Shown here in pieces: positions 9,215 through 18,850 of a stretch of 59,423 nt of DNA. The stretch lies in the NCBI GenBank assembly GCA_009914555.1, contig WNDY01000026.1, positions 1 through 59,423 of the forward strand. The letters are read 5' to 3'. The notes below the pieces were generated by a model. It made no database searches. It saw only the letters and a program-made list of their open reading frames with translations, and had not been told where the DNA came from. Both the position numbers and the translations under genes were made by a program. This DNA is from Xylophilus sp. (lineage in GTDB: Bacteria; Pseudomonadota; Gammaproteobacteria; Burkholderiales; Burkholderiaceae_C). The first letter of the stretch is position 1; each line of letters starts with the position of its first letter.

Positions 9215-11437
9215 TCATGCAACGCTGCGCGTGAACGGCGGCAGCCCGTCGAGCAGCCGCTTGCCGTAGGCGCTGCGCACCAGGCGCTTGTCGTAGCAGT
9301 AGATGGCCGCGCGGTCGTCCTCGGTGCGGATGGCGCGGCCGACCCACTGCGCCAGGCGGATGGCGGTGGCCGGCACCACCAGTTCGCTGAACGGGTCGCG
9401 GCCCTGGCTGCGCAGCCATTCGGCGCGGGCTTCGCTCACCGGGTCGTCGGGCGAGGCGAAGGGCAGCTTGGCGATGAAGACCGTCTCGCACTGCGCGCCC
9501 GGCAGGTCCAGCCCTTCGCCGAAGGACTGCATGCCGAAGATGACCGACGGCTCGCCTGCGGCCACGCGGGCGCGGTGCTGCTCCAGCAGCTTCAGGCGCG
9601 GCAGCTCGTTTTGCACCAGCACGACGGCGCGCAGCACGGGCGGCAGCGCGGCCACAGCCAGGCGCATCTGCTCGCGCGCGGTAAAGAGGACGAGCGCGCC
9701 GCGCCCCACCTGGGCCAGGTCGGCGATCAGGCGGTCGGCCATCTCGGCGTTGAAGCCGGCGTCGCGCGGGTCGGCCCGGGTTTCGGCGGTGACGAAGCGG
9801 CCCTGGGCGGCGTAGTCGAACGGGCTGGGCACTTCGAGCGTGGCGGCGTCGGGGTCGCCATGCAGGCCCGATTCGTGCATAAAGAAGCCGAACTGCCCGC
9901 AGCTCGTGAGCGTGGCCGAGGTCAGCACCGCGCCGCGCACCGCGCCCCACAGGTGGTTGCGCAGCATGGTGCCCGGCAGCAGCGGGCTGGCATGGGCGGC
10001 GACGGCGGCGAACTCGCCGTCCATGCGCAGCGTGAACCATTTGGCATGCGGGGCACCTCCTGCCCCGGATGCGGGTTCGGCATCCTTCAGCAGCAGTTGG
10101 GCGGTGGCGTGCACCTGCTCCAGCCGCGGCGCCAGCGTGCCGAGCTGGGCATAGAGCACCGACAGGCGCCGCGCCTCGTCGGGCCTGTCCTGGGAGAGGT
10201 GGCGCATCGCCGCGCGCAGCGCCTTGGAGATGGCCTGCAGCGCGGTGAGGAACTCGCCCGCGTGGTAGGCGATCAGGCCGACCGGCTCCTGCAGCTGCTC
10301 CGGCAGCTCGCCGCGCGGCACCCGGGCGCGCGCGGGCTGGGCGGCCGCGTAGGCGCCGCGGGCCGGCTGGTGGATGCGCAGCGTCTCGCCGTAGGTCTCC
10401 ATGACGAGCTTTTCCAGCTCGCCGAGCGTACGGCGCAGCTCGGCCGTGTGGCGCGGCAGGTCGGCGATCTCGCCCACCTCCATGAGCCCGCCCACGCGCA
10501 GCGCGTGGCCCGCGAGCTTGTCGAGCCAGGCGAGCCGGCTCAGCTCCATGCGGCCGGCGAAGTGGTCGAGCGCGGTGGCCGGCAGGTGGTGCGCCTCGTC
10601 GAGCACCAGCAGGCTGTTGTCCAGGTCCGGCAGCAGCCGGCTGCCGAGCGAGGCCAGCAGCAGGTCGTGGTTGGCGACGACGACCTGCGCGCCGACCAGC
10701 TCCTTGCGGCGCTCGTAGTAAATGCAGCCGTTGAACGACGGGCAGTGCCGCCCGGTGCAGGAGCTGCCGTGCGCGGCCATCGGCTGCCAGGCGTCGGCCT
10801 CGGGCTGCACGTCGAGCGTGTCGCGGTCGCCGTCCCAGGCGCCGCCGGCCAGGGCCTGCATCACGCCGGCGTAGTAGCGCATGCGCGCTTCGGTCTCGTG
10901 GGCGGGGCGCAGCGCGCGGTGGGCGGCTTCCTCCTCGGAGAAGAGGTCGTCGTCGGGGCCGAAGCCGTCGTCGGCCTCGCCGGCGCCGGCCAGGCGTTCG
11001 AGCTTGAGCCGACAGACATAACGGCCGCGGCCCTTGGCCAGCGCCCAGCGGAACGGCTGGCCGCCGGTGTGCGCGAACTGCGCGGCCAGCGCCGGCAGGT
11101 CCTTGTGGACGAGCTGCTCCTGCAGGGCGACCGTGGCGGTGGAAATCACCACCCGCGTGCCGCGCGCCAGCGCGATGGCGACGGCCGGCGCGCAGTAGGC
11201 CAGCGACTTGCCCACGCCGGTGCCGGCCTGGATCACCGCGATGGCGCGGGTGACCTCGCCCGGGTCGATCTCCTCGTCGCCGTCGGCCGCCCTGCCGAGC
11301 GTGGCCGTGCTGAACACGCGCGCCACCTCCTCGGCCATGCGCCGCTGCCCGGGCCGGCTGCGGAAGCCGCTGGTCGCGCTGACGACGGCATCGAAGGATT
11401 GCAGGGCGGCGTCGGCCCACTGCGCAGGAGAAGACAT
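9215..11437 (-). CDS. dinG: DinG-type ATP-dependent DNA helicase
   Basis: Superfamily 2 XPD/DinG-like 5'-3' helicase, 740 aa. Walker A is AGTGVGKSLAY near residue 72 and the DEAH box is LLVLDEAHHLP. A cysteine group between them (YVCRLK, SSCTGRHCPSFNGCIYY) fits the iron-sulfur cluster ligands of DinG. Motif VI is QWVGRAIRTEDDRA near the C-terminus. The role, known for the family, is unwinding R-loops and replication-transcription conflicts. It is transcribed alone, with repeat copies on both sides. Confidence 0.92.
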   Translation of the reverse strand: MSSPAQWADAALQSFDAVVSATSGFRSRPGQRRMAEEVARVFSTATLGRAADGDEEIDPGEVTRAIAVIQAGTGVGKSLAYCAPAVAIALARGTRVVISTATVALQEQLVHKDLPALAAQFAHTGGQPFRWALAKGRGRYVCRLKLERLAGAGEADDGFGPDDDLFSEEEAAHRALRPAHETEARMRYYAGVMQALAGGAWDGDRDTLDVQPEADAWQPMAAHGSSCTGRHCPSFNGCIYYERRKELVGAQVVVANHDLLLASLGSRLLPDLDNSLLVLDEAHHLPATALDHFAGRMELSRLAWLDKLAGHALRVGGLMEVGEIADLPRHTAELRRTLGELEKLVMETYGETLRIHQPARGAYAAAQPARARVPRGELPEQLQEPVGLIAYHAGEFLTALQAISKALRAAMRHLSQDRPDEARRLSVLYAQLGTLAPRLEQVHATAQLLLKDAEPASGAGGAPHAKWFTLRMDGEFAAVAAHASPLLPGTMLRNHLWGAVRGAVLTSATLTSCGQFGFFMHESGLHGDPDAATLEVPSPFDYAAQGRFVTAETRADPRDAGFNAEMADRLIADLAQVGRGALVLFTAREQMRLAVAALPPVLRAVVLVQNELPRLKLLEQHRARVAAGEPSVIFGMQSFGEGLDLPGAQCETVFIAKLPFASPDDPVSEARAEWLRSQGRDPFSELVVPATAIRLAQWVGRAIRTEDDRAAIYCYDKRLVRSAYGKRLLDGLPPFTRSVA

Positions 11438-11491
11438 GGGCGGGAGTGTGCCTGAAACGGCGCGGCTCCATGAGGTTGCATACAGTGCTAT

Positions 11492-11558
11492 AGGAGTATA
11501 TGCCCACAGTGCCTACCTGACCGGCGAAAAATGCCATTGACCGGGGGAGTATATATTC
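11492..11558 (+). repeat. GGGAGTAT intergenic repeat, copy 2
   Basis: Located between dinG and ggt in the 172-bp gap. The first core AGGAGTATATGCCCACAGTG starts at 11492 and the second core GGGGGAGTATAT starts at 11543. The shared GGAGTATA tracts are 53 nt apart in the same orientation. It is the best-preserved copy of the family. Nothing else is seen in the gap. Confidence 0.6.
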
Positions 11559-11609
11559 GCGTCCCCGGCGCTGCCCGGACATGGCGGGACGCCGGGTGAG
11601 CCTCGCCGA

Positions 11610-13223
11610 TCAGTACCCGACGGCCTGCCCGTCGCGCCGCGGGTCCGACCCCGCCGCGTAGACCACCTCCTCGCCCGGCAGCCGCAGCGCGAGCTGGGCG
11701 CTGCCGAAGTCGAGGTTGCCCGGCGCGGCCACCGCGGGCGCGTAGCCGAGGGCGCGCAGTCCCTCGACCACCGCCGGCGGCACGGCCGGCTCCACGGTGA
11801 GCACGGCCGCGTCGTTGATGCGCCAGCGCGGCGCGTCGGCGCAGGCCTGCGGGCTGCGGCCCTCGACCGCGCGGCGCAGCACCATCTGCACATGGCCCTG
11901 GGCCTGCATGTTGCCGCCCATGACGCCGAAGGCCATCTCGGGCCGGCCGTCGCGCGACAGGAAGGCCGGGATGATGCTGTGCAGCGGCCGCTTGCCGCCG
12001 CCGACCTCGTTCGGATGGCCCGGCGTGGTGACGAAGCCCGAGCCCCGGTTGTGCAGCGCGATGCCGGTGCCCGGCACCACGACGCCCGAGCCGAAGCCTT
12101 TGAAGTTGGACTGGATGTACGACACCATGCGGCCCTGCGCGTCGGCGGTGCAGAGGTAGACCGTGCCGCCGCTGGCGGGGCGGCCGGCCGGGTAGCTGCC
12201 GGCGCGGCGCGGGTCGATCGCCCGCGCGCGCTCGCGCAGGTAGGCCGCATCGAGCAGCTGGGCCGCGGTCACGCGCATGTGGTCGGGGTCGGCCACATGG
12301 GCATGCAGGTCGGCGAACGCGGCGCGCATGGCCTCGATCTCCAGGTGCATGCGCGCGGCCGAGCCCGGCGCCGTCTCGTCGTAGGGCAGGTGTTCGATGA
12401 GGCCGAGCGCGATCAGCGCGGCCAGGCCCTGGCCGTTGGGCGGTATCTCGTGGACGCGGCGGCCGCGGAAGTCCACCGAAATCGGCTCGACCCATTCGGC
12501 CCGGTGGGCCGCGAGGTCGCCCGCGGTGAGCGCCGCGCCGTGCTCGGCCGCGAAGCCGGCGATGGCCTCGGCGAGCCGGCCGCGGTAGAACGATCCGCCG
12601 CGCGTGCGGGCGATCTCCTCGAGCGTCGCGGCCTGGTCGGCGAAGCGCCAGACCTCGCCCGCGGCCGGCGCGCGGCCGTGCGGCATGAAGGCGCCGAAGC
12701 CCGGGTGCCCGTGCAGCTCCTGCACCGACTGCGCCCACTGGCCCGCGATGACCGGGCTCACCGGAAAGCCGTCGCGCGCATGGCGGATCGCGTCGGCGAA
12801 CAGGTCGCCGAACGGCAGCGCACCGAAGCGCTCCGACAGCGCCACCCACCCGGCCACCTGGCCCGGCACGGTCACGCTGTCCCAGCCGCGGTAGGGCATC
12901 GCGGCCCGGTCGGCGAAGCGCTGCGGGCTCCAGCCGGCCGGCGCGCGGCCCGAGGCGTTCAGGCCGTGCAGGCGCTCGCCGTCCCAGACGAGGGCGAAGC
13001 CGTCGCCGCCGATGCCGTTCATCACCGGCTCGACCACGGTCAGCGTGATGGCCGCGGCCAGCGCCGCATCGATCGCATTGCCGCCGCGCGCGAAGGCCGC
13101 GGCGCCGGCCTGCGCCGCGAGCGGCTGGGAGGTGGCGACCACGTTGCGGGCCAGCACCGGCTGGCGCGCCGAGGCGAAGGGCAGCGACCAGTCCTGGCCG
13201 GCGAGGGAGGCGTTGGTTGTCAT
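11610..13223 (-). CDS. ggt: Gamma-glutamyltransferase-family protein
   Basis: Ntn-hydrolase of the gamma-glutamyltranspeptidase family, 537 aa. It normally self-cleaves ahead of a Thr that becomes the nucleophile; here that residue is probably Thr354 in ASGGTVYLCTAD. Also present are the conserved GGNAIDAA tract near the N-terminus and FVTTPGHPNEVGGGKRPLHS in the small subunit. The start at ATG 13223 (MTTNASLAG) lies 62 bp from the divergent GST gene. No signal peptide is evident, so a cytoplasmic YwrD-like acylase/transpeptidase is likelier than periplasmic Ggt. Pairing with GST suggests glutathione metabolism. Confidence 0.88.
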   Translation of the reverse strand: MTTNASLAGQDWSLPFASARQPVLARNVVATSQPLAAQAGAAAFARGGNAIDAALAAAITLTVVEPVMNGIGGDGFALVWDGERLHGLNASGRAPAGWSPQRFADRAAMPYRGWDSVTVPGQVAGWVALSERFGALPFGDLFADAIRHARDGFPVSPVIAGQWAQSVQELHGHPGFGAFMPHGRAPAAGEVWRFADQAATLEEIARTRGGSFYRGRLAEAIAGFAAEHGAALTAGDLAAHRAEWVEPISVDFRGRRVHEIPPNGQGLAALIALGLIEHLPYDETAPGSAARMHLEIEAMRAAFADLHAHVADPDHMRVTAAQLLDAAYLRERARAIDPRRAGSYPAGRPASGGTVYLCTADAQGRMVSYIQSNFKGFGSGVVVPGTGIALHNRGSGFVTTPGHPNEVGGGKRPLHSIIPAFLSRDGRPEMAFGVMGGNMQAQGHVQMVLRRAVEGRSPQACADAPRWRINDAAVLTVEPAVPPAVVEGLRALGYAPAVAAPGNLDFGSAQLALRLPGEEVVYAAGSDPRRDGQAVGY

Positions 13224-13285
13224 GGGCGGCAGGTTAGCGCAGCACGGCCTGCACGCAAACGCCCACGCCGACATAATCGCCGGCC

Positions 13286-14011
13286 ATGAGCAAGACCGCA
13301 CCCGCCCTCGACCTGCATGCCTTTCCGGTCACCCACAAGTGGCCCGCGCGCCACCCCGACCGCATCCAGCTCTATTCGCTGCCCACGCCCAACGGCGTGA
13401 AGGTGTCGATCGCGCTGGAAGAACTGGGCCTGCCCTACGAGGTGCACCGCGTGGGCTTCGAGAACAACGACCAGTTCTCGACCGAGTTCCTGTCGCTCAA
13501 CCCGAACAACAAGATCCCGGCCATCCTCGATCCGCACGGCCCCGGCGGCCAGCCGCTCGCGCTGTTCGAATCGGGCGCGATCCTGCTCTACCTGGCCGAG
13601 AAGGCCGGCCGCCTGATCCCGGCCGACGCGGCGGGCCGCTACGAGGCGCTGCAGTGGGTCATGTGGCAGATGGGCGGCGTCGGGCCGATGTTCGGCCAGC
13701 TCGGCTTCTTCCACAAGTTCGCCGGCAGGGACATCGAGGACAAGCGCCCGCGCGACCGCTACGTGGCCGAGTCGAAGCGCCTGCTCGGCGTGCTCGACCG
13801 CCGCCTGCAGGGCCGCGACTGGGTGCTCGGCGACGACTATGGCATCGCCGACATCGCGATCTTTCCGTGGGTGCGCAACCTCGTGGGCTTCTATGAGGCG
13901 CGCGAGCTGGTCGGCTTCGACGACTTCGCCAACGTGCAGCGGGTGCTCGACGCCTTCGTGGCGCGGCCCGCCGTCGAGCGCGGTCTCAACATCCCCGCCA
14001 AGCCGGACTGA
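13286..14011 (+). CDS. Glutathione S-transferase (YghU/YfcG, Ure2p-like)
   Basis: A 241-aa two-domain GST. The thioredoxin-like N-terminal half contains IQLYSLPTPNGVKVSIALEE and the glutathione-binding NPNNKIPAI and ALFESGAILLYLAE. The helical C-terminal half includes VLGDDYGIADIAIFPW. The Asn in PTPNG after the first strand is typical of Ure2p-like enzymes such as YfcG and YghU, which act as disulfide reductases. It is divergent from ggt and followed after 8 nt by crcB. Confidence 0.92.
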   Translation: MSKTAPALDLHAFPVTHKWPARHPDRIQLYSLPTPNGVKVSIALEELGLPYEVHRVGFENNDQFSTEFLSLNPNNKIPAILDPHGPGGQPLALFESGAILLYLAEKAGRLIPADAAGRYEALQWVMWQMGGVGPMFGQLGFFHKFAGRDIEDKRPRDRYVAESKRLLGVLDRRLQGRDWVLGDDYGIADIAIFPWVRNLVGFYEARELVGFDDFANVQRVLDAFVARPAVERGLNIPAKPD

Positions 14012-14019
14012 GCTGCACC

Positions 14020-14406
14020 GTGGGCGCGCAGGGCTTTCTGATCGTCTTCCTGGGCGGCGGCTTTGGCTCGGCGCTGCGCCATGGGGCGAACCTCCTGGCC
14101 GCGCGCTGGACCGGCGCCGGCTGGCCGTTCGGCACGCTGGCGATCAACGTGCTCGGCTCGCTGCTCATGGGCGTGGTGGCCGAGGCGTTCGCGCTCAGGA
14201 GCGGCTGGAGCCCGCAGCTGCGGCTGCTGCTGGTCACCGGCATCCTCGGCGGCTTCACCACCTTCTCGACCTTCTCGCTGGAGACCGCGCTGCTGCACGA
14301 GCGCGGCGATACGGGCCAGGCGCTGCTCTACGTCGCGGCCTCGGTCCTGCTCGGCGTGGGCGGCCTGTTCGCGGGCATGCGGCTCGTGCGGCTGGTGCTG
14401 GGCTGA
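14020..14406 (+). CDS. crcB: CrcB/FluC fluoride channel
   Basis: A 128-aa membrane protein with four predicted helices, the standard size for FluC. Signature motifs are GGGFGSALRHGANL near the N-terminus, GTLAINVLGSLLMG and GGFTTFSTFSLE, the last lining the fluoride pore. The start is GTG 14020, 8 nt after the GST stop. It acts as a dual-topology homodimer exporting fluoride. No fluoride riboswitch is visible upstream, as expected for an internal gene of a small operon. Confidence 0.93.
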   Translation: MGAQGFLIVFLGGGFGSALRHGANLLAARWTGAGWPFGTLAINVLGSLLMGVVAEAFALRSGWSPQLRLLLVTGILGGFTTFSTFSLETALLHERGDTGQALLYVAASVLLGVGGLFAGMRLVRLVLG

Positions 14407-14566
14407 GAAGGTGTGAACGAACCCGTCATGCCCGCTCGCCTCGCCAGAACACGCGCGCTCTGCGTTGTAAATGCTCGCCGTGGCCCGAGCCACGTCTGCG
14501 CTTTGCGCCTTGATCGCGCGCGTTCTGACGGGCCATCGGGCTACGCCGGATTCCTTCACACCTTCT
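14406..14566. repeat. 161-bp MITE-like inverted-repeat element
   Basis: Perfect 12-bp terminal inverted repeats AGAAGGTGTGAA (14406-14417) and TTCACACCTTCT (14555-14566) bound a non-coding insert. Inside are further complementary tracts (AGAACACGCGCG versus CGCGCGCGTTCT, one mismatch) and a central hairpin CGTGGC-CCGA-GCCACG, so the whole unit can fold on itself. It sits between crcB and the UDG-like gene and starts at the last base of the crcB stop codon. Confidence 0.65.
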
Positions 14567-14587
14567 GAGTCCGCCATCGGAAACACC

Positions 14588-15178
14588 GTGCCTGGTCCCG
14601 ACGCGCGCGCCGAGCTCGAAGCGGCGCGCACCTGCGCCCACTGCGCGCCGAGCCTGCCGCTGGGGCCGCGCCCCGTCTTCCAGCTGCATCCGGCCGCGCG
14701 CATCCTCATCGCCTCGCAGGCGCCGGGCCGCAAGGTGCATGAGACCGGCATTCCGTTCAACGACGCGAGCGGGGACCGGCTGCGCGACTGGCTCGGCGTC
14801 GGCCGCGACGAGTTCTACCGGCCCGAGCTGTTCGCCATTGTGCCCATGGGCCTGTGCTATCCGGGCCGGGGACCGTCGGGCGACCGGCCGCCGCGGCCCG
14901 AATGCGCGCCGCTGCGGCGAGCCGGCCTGCTCGGCCTGCTTGGCAACCTGGAATTGACGCTCGTGGTGGGCCAGTATGCGGTCGCCTACCACCTGCCCGA
15001 GGAAACCGGCGGCGTGACCGAGGCGGTGCGCCACTGGCGCAGCACGCTGCCGGCCGCGCTGGCCCTGCCGCATCCGAGCCCGCGCAACAACGGCTGGCTC
15101 GCCCGCAACCCCTGGTTCGGCACCGAGCTGCTGCCCGTGCTCCGGGCGCGCGTGGCCGCGGCCCTGGGCCGCGGCTGA
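14588..15178 (+). CDS. Uracil-DNA glycosylase-family protein
   Basis: A 196-aa product starting at GTG 14588; the longer open frame (from 14471) would be encoded by the MITE-like element and is not credible. Motif ILIASQAPGRKVHETGIPFNDASGDRLRDWLG resembles the glycine/proline-rich motif A of UDG-fold proteins (GxAPG...TG.PF.D.SG..L..WL), and LPHPSPRNNGWLARNPWF matches the C-terminal motif B. It is therefore a UDG-like protein of the bacterial class that excises uracil or binds DNA; enzymatic activity is inferred from the family. Confidence 0.85.
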   Translation: MPGPDARAELEAARTCAHCAPSLPLGPRPVFQLHPAARILIASQAPGRKVHETGIPFNDASGDRLRDWLGVGRDEFYRPELFAIVPMGLCYPGRGPSGDRPPRPECAPLRRAGLLGLLGNLELTLVVGQYAVAYHLPEETGGVTEAVRHWRSTLPAALALPHPSPRNNGWLARNPWFGTELLPVLRARVAAALGRG

Positions 15179-15192
15179 TCGGTGCGCGCCGG

Positions 15193-16728
<1,536 letters not shown>

Positions 16729-16782
16729 GCCGTGCAGTCTAGGAACGCGCCGGCGCGCTGCCTAGGCCGCTGCGGCGAATTG

Positions 16783-16804
16783 ATTGTTCGCCTTGGTGAA
16801 CAAT
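16783..16804. promoter_or_regulatory. Palindromic operator between mmsA and LysR gene
   Basis: ATTGTTC (16783-16789) and GAACAAT (16798-16804) form a perfect 7-bp inverted repeat with an 8-nt spacer. It lies just upstream of the LysR start at 16811 and about 55 bp from the mmsA start. LysR proteins bind such sites, so autoregulation and control of mmsA are likely. The T-N11-A arrangement is satisfied within it. Confidence 0.55.
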
Positions 16805-16810
16805 AGCCCC

Positions 16811-17758
16811 ATGGAAACGCGAAACAACCTGCCTGCCGAAGCGCTCTGGGCCCACCTGCACTGGCTTACGGTGCTGGCCGAGCAGGGCAGCTTCACCGCC
16901 GCGGCCGCGCGGCTCGGCGTGAGCAAGGCCGCGATGAGCCAGCGCATCGCCGAGCTCGAGCGCGCGGCCGGCGTACCGCTGGTGCGCCGCACCACGCGCA
17001 GCGTGCGGCTCACCGAGGCCGGCGAGCGGCTGGTGGACGACACGCGCGGCGCGTTCGCGCAGATCGCCCACAGCTTCGCGGGCGTGCGCGACCTGGCCGC
17101 CGCGCCGCGCGGCCTGCTGCGCGTGACGGCGCCGGTGGCCTTCGCGCGCCAGCAGCTGGTGCCGCGGCTGCCGGAATTCCTGCGCGCCTATCCCGAGGTG
17201 CGGCTGGAGCTGGACCTGTCCGACCAGCTGCGCGCGCTCGCGGTCGAGGGCTTCGACCTCGCGGTGCGCCACACCGCCGCGCCGCCCGAGACCCACGTGG
17301 CCTGGACGCTCGCGCCCACGCACACCGTGCTCGTGGCCAGCCGGGCCTACCGGCGCCGGCGCGGCACGCCGCAGGCACCGGCCGACCTGGCGGAGCACGA
17401 CTGCCTGTTCTACCCGCGCGCGCAGGGCGCCTCGGCCTGGAACTTCGTGCCCGCGCGCGGCCCGGCCGACGCCGCGCGCATCACGGTGCCGGTGGCCGGC
17501 GGCTTCGCGGCCAACAACAGCGAGGTGCTGCGCGACATGGCCGCCGCGGGGCTCGGCATCGCGCTCATGCCCGATTTCAGCGCCCAGTCGGGCCTCGCGG
17601 CCGGGCGGCTGGTGGAGGTGCTGGCGGACTGGAAACCGGTCGACAGCTTCGGCGAACAGCTCTACGCGATCCGGCCGTATGCGAGCCACGTGCCGCGCGC
17701 GGTCGGGGCGTTCGTCGCGTTCATGCGGCAGTCGTTCGCGGCGGGGTTCCTGGGCTGA
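16811..17758 (+). CDS. LysR-family transcriptional regulator (divergent to mmsA)
   Basis: A 315-aa LysR-type regulator starting at ATG 16811 (METRNNLP). The winged HTH is at residues about 10-70 (GSFTAAAARLGVSKAAMSQR), followed by the effector-binding domain. The divergent arrangement and the operator at 16783-16804 suggest it regulates mmsA and itself. The effector is unknown. Confidence 0.9.
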   Translation: METRNNLPAEALWAHLHWLTVLAEQGSFTAAAARLGVSKAAMSQRIAELERAAGVPLVRRTTRSVRLTEAGERLVDDTRGAFAQIAHSFAGVRDLAAAPRGLLRVTAPVAFARQQLVPRLPEFLRAYPEVRLELDLSDQLRALAVEGFDLAVRHTAAPPETHVAWTLAPTHTVLVASRAYRRRRGTPQAPADLAEHDCLFYPRAQGASAWNFVPARGPADAARITVPVAGGFAANNSEVLRDMAAAGLGIALMPDFSAQSGLAAGRLVEVLADWKPVDSFGEQLYAIRPYASHVPRAVGAFVAFMRQSFAAGFLG

Positions 17759-17862
17759 GCCGGCCTCCTGGCGCCTGCCTCATATGTTCAGCCGGTATTG
17801 ATCGTTGGCAGCCCGCGGCGTTTGCCGGAGCATCTCCAGCCTTTTTTACCGGAGGCGGACAG

Positions 17863-18834
17863 ATGAGCACTCGCAGACATTTCATGGGCCGGAGCGCGGC
17901 GGCGGCACTCGCGTGCGCGGCCCCCTGGGCCGTGCACGCCGCGCCGCAGAAGACGCTGCGCATCGGCTACCAGAAGTTCAACACTATCAACCTGCTCAAG
18001 GGCACGGGCCGGCTCGAAAAGGCGCTCGCACCGCTGGGCGTGGCCGTCAAGTGGGCGGAGTTCCCCTCCGCGCCGGCCACGTACGAGGCTCTGAACACCG
18101 GCAACATCGACATCGCGCACGCCGCCGACACCAACACCGTGTTCGCGCAGTCGTCGGGCATCCGCTTCGCCTACCTTGCCGTGGAGGTCCCCAACCCCAA
18201 GGGCCTCGCGATCCTCGCGCGCAAGGATTCGTCCATCCGGGATATCGCCGACCTGCGCGGCAAGACCTTCGTCACCGGCCGGGGCTGGACCCCGCAGTAC
18301 CTGGCGCTGCGGGCGTTGGAGGAAAAGGGCCTGAGCTACGACGACATCAAGCCCGCCTACGTGTCGGTGGTGGCCGATGCGCGCCTGGCCTTCGAGTCGG
18401 GCCGGGCCGATGCCGTGGGGCTGTGGGAGCCGTTCCTCGCCGCGGCGGAGCTGTCGGGCGACGTGCACGTGCTGCGCGATGCGCAGAGGCTGGCGGCCAA
18501 CCGCACGGTGTACGTCGGCAACCCGGACTACGCCGCATCGCAGGCAGAGGTACTGACCGTCTTCTTCGGCGAGCTGCAGCAGACGCAACAGTGGGCGCAG
18601 CAGCATCCCGAGGAGGTGGCGGCCCGGTTCGCGCCGCAGCTCGGCGTGGACGAGAAGATCCTGCTGCGGGCGTCGCAGCGGCGCAACTACGGCGTGGAAC
18701 GCATCACGCCCCAGGTCATCGCGGAGCAGCAGAAGGTGGCCGACGCCTTCCACACGCTCAAGCTCATCCCCAAGCCCGTCGCCGTCAGCGAGGCCCGGTT
18801 CGCCGACGCGTCCCGCTTCCTGCGCGCCATCTGA
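17863..18834 (+). CDS. ABC transporter substrate-binding protein, sulfonate type (SsuA-like)
   Basis: A 323-aa periplasmic protein. The N-terminus has a twin-arginine-like signal (STRRHFMGRSAAAAL) ending near AVHAAP. The mature part matches the SsuA/NMT1 fold: IGYQKFNTINLLKGTGRLEK, EFPSAPATYEALNTGNIDI and DSSIRDIADLRGKTF. It probably binds aliphatic sulfonates or related organosulfur compounds. No permease or ATPase gene is next to it; the following gene is sfnB-like, which supports a sulfur-scavenging role. The Shine-Dalgarno GGAGG is 10 nt upstream of the ATG. Confidence 0.88.
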   Translation: MSTRRHFMGRSAAAALACAAPWAVHAAPQKTLRIGYQKFNTINLLKGTGRLEKALAPLGVAVKWAEFPSAPATYEALNTGNIDIAHAADTNTVFAQSSGIRFAYLAVEVPNPKGLAILARKDSSIRDIADLRGKTFVTGRGWTPQYLALRALEEKGLSYDDIKPAYVSVVADARLAFESGRADAVGLWEPFLAAAELSGDVHVLRDAQRLAANRTVYVGNPDYAASQAEVLTVFFGELQQTQQWAQQHPEEVAARFAPQLGVDEKILLRASQRRNYGVERITPQVIAEQQKVADAFHTLKLIPKPVAVSEARFADASRFLRAI

Positions 18835-18850
18835 CGGCGGAGCGCGTCGC

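Noticed and set aside
14471..14587. N-terminal extension of the UDG-like protein
   Set aside because: The extra 39 codons come from the MITE-like element; the UDG similarity begins only after GTG 14588.
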